This document shows positions 14,790 to 15,041 of a stretch of DNA of 15,041 nucleotides, one piece after another. This stretch comes from Pseudomonadota bacterium (lineage in GTDB: Bacteria; Pseudomonadota; Alphaproteobacteria; Rhizobiales; Xanthobacteraceae). Position 1 is the first letter of the stretch, and each line of letters opens with the position of its first letter. A program made the translations under genes and the position numbers. The notes below the pieces were generated by a model. It made no database searches and was not told the DNA's origin. It was given only the letters and a program-made list of their open reading frames with translations. Location: the NCBI GenBank assembly GCA_023432845.1, contig JAEZEY010000459.1:1-15041 (forward strand), in the 5' to 3' direction.

Positions 14790-15041
14790 ATGTATCAGGC
14801 GATCGTCTTTCTTCCGCTGCTCGGGGCCATTCTTGCCGGCCTGATCGCGCTTCTTGGCGCGCGCGCCCGCTTCCCGGGCGAAGCGCCGCCGCCGGGCGTC
14901 GAGGACGAGGGCACCGCCTCGCATGCGCATCATGCCCATGCCCACGATCATGCGCATGACGGCGCGCACGGCACCCACGGCCACGACCACCATGGCCATG
15001 GCCCGGTCCCGCCCGCCCCCGCCCGCGCCCGGCCCGCCCCG
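14790..15041 (+). CDS. nuoL: NADH-quinone oxidoreductase subunit L, N-terminal fragment (3' end outside window)
   Basis: Only the first 84 residues are in the window. They begin MYQAIVFLPLLGAILAGLIA, the typical first membrane helix of the antiporter-like NuoL (ND5) subunit, and position after nuoK supports this. After residue 24 the chain becomes hydrophilic, with a histidine-rich stretch (residues 45-70, 13 His) where many NuoL proteins have only a short loop before helix 2. The last visible residues (PVPPAPARARPAP) are encoded by an A-less G/C run and may not be reliable. The frame stays open to the edge. The start is well placed 8 bases after nuoK. Confidence 0.88.
   Translation, partial: MYQAIVFLPLLGAILAGLIALLGARARFPGEAPPPGVEDEGTASHAHHAHAHDHAHDGAHGTHGHDHHGHGPVPPAPARARPAP
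14922..14999 (+). repeat. Low-complexity CAT/CAC-rich tract encoding the NuoL His-rich loop
   Basis: These codons 45-70 of nuoL contain 13 CAT or CAC histidine codons interspersed with Ala, Asp and Gly codons. The tract is an imperfect, codon-level repeat and not an exact tandem array. It runs straight into a G/C-only stretch at the end of the window. Confidence 0.7.

Noticed and set aside
14922..14999. His-codon tract as a CRISPR or exact tandem repeat array
   Set aside because: There are no constant repeat units or spacers; the similarity comes from repeated His/Ala/Asp codons in an open nuoL frame.

Overview
The window is G+C-rich chromosomal DNA from an alphaproteobacterium, most likely order Hyphomicrobiales (Rhizobiales; a Bradyrhizobium / Xanthobacteraceae-type relative). 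This placement is inferred from gene order (lon, then an HU gene, then a 14-subunit-type nuo operon), the CTTGAC-type -35 element, and protein style (NuoE with a long Ala/Pro/Lys tail, NuoL with a His-rich insert). No single marker in the window fixes the genus.

Layout. Positions 1-1180 hold the 3' end of lon (ATP-dependent protease), closed by a strong intrinsic terminator at 1205-1231. tRNA-Val(UAC) lies at 1302-1376. On the minus strand are pepT (peptidase T, 1400-2653) and an HU-family nucleoid protein (2759-3058), separated by a minus-strand terminator. tRNA-Asp(GUC) at 3280-3356 is transcribed away from HU, with a good promoter just upstream. A HAD-superfamily hydrolase of the haloacid-dehalogenase type II group follows (3469-4197). 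A 284-base non-coding stretch then leads into the complex I operon.

From 4482 to the end of the window everything is on the plus strand and tightly packed: nuoA, nuoB, a small cupin gene, nuoC, nuoD, nuoE, nuoF, a DUF3291-family gene, nuoG, nuoH, nuoI, nuoJ, nuoK and the start of nuoL. These encode the proton-pumping NADH:quinone oxidoreductase. NuoE/F/G form the NADH-oxidising module, NuoB/C/D/I carry electrons to quinone, and NuoA/H/J/K/L are membrane proton-translocating subunits. All expected Fe-S ligand cysteines in NuoB, E, F, G and I are present, so the complex looks functional. Gaps between genes are 3-19 bases, and there are several 1- or 4-base stop/start overlaps, so translation is probably coupled throughout.

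The most notable features are two non-Nuo genes embedded in frame with the operon's tight spacing. One is a cupin of the 'DHCW motif' type between nuoB and nuoC. The other is a DUF3291 protein between nuoF and nuoG, which overlaps the nuoG start by 4 bases. A third is a histidine-rich loop (13 His in 26 residues) after the first membrane helix of NuoL, where the window ends in an A-less G/C tail that may be a contig-end artefact. I see no mobile elements, CRISPR arrays, prophage genes or attachment-site repeats.
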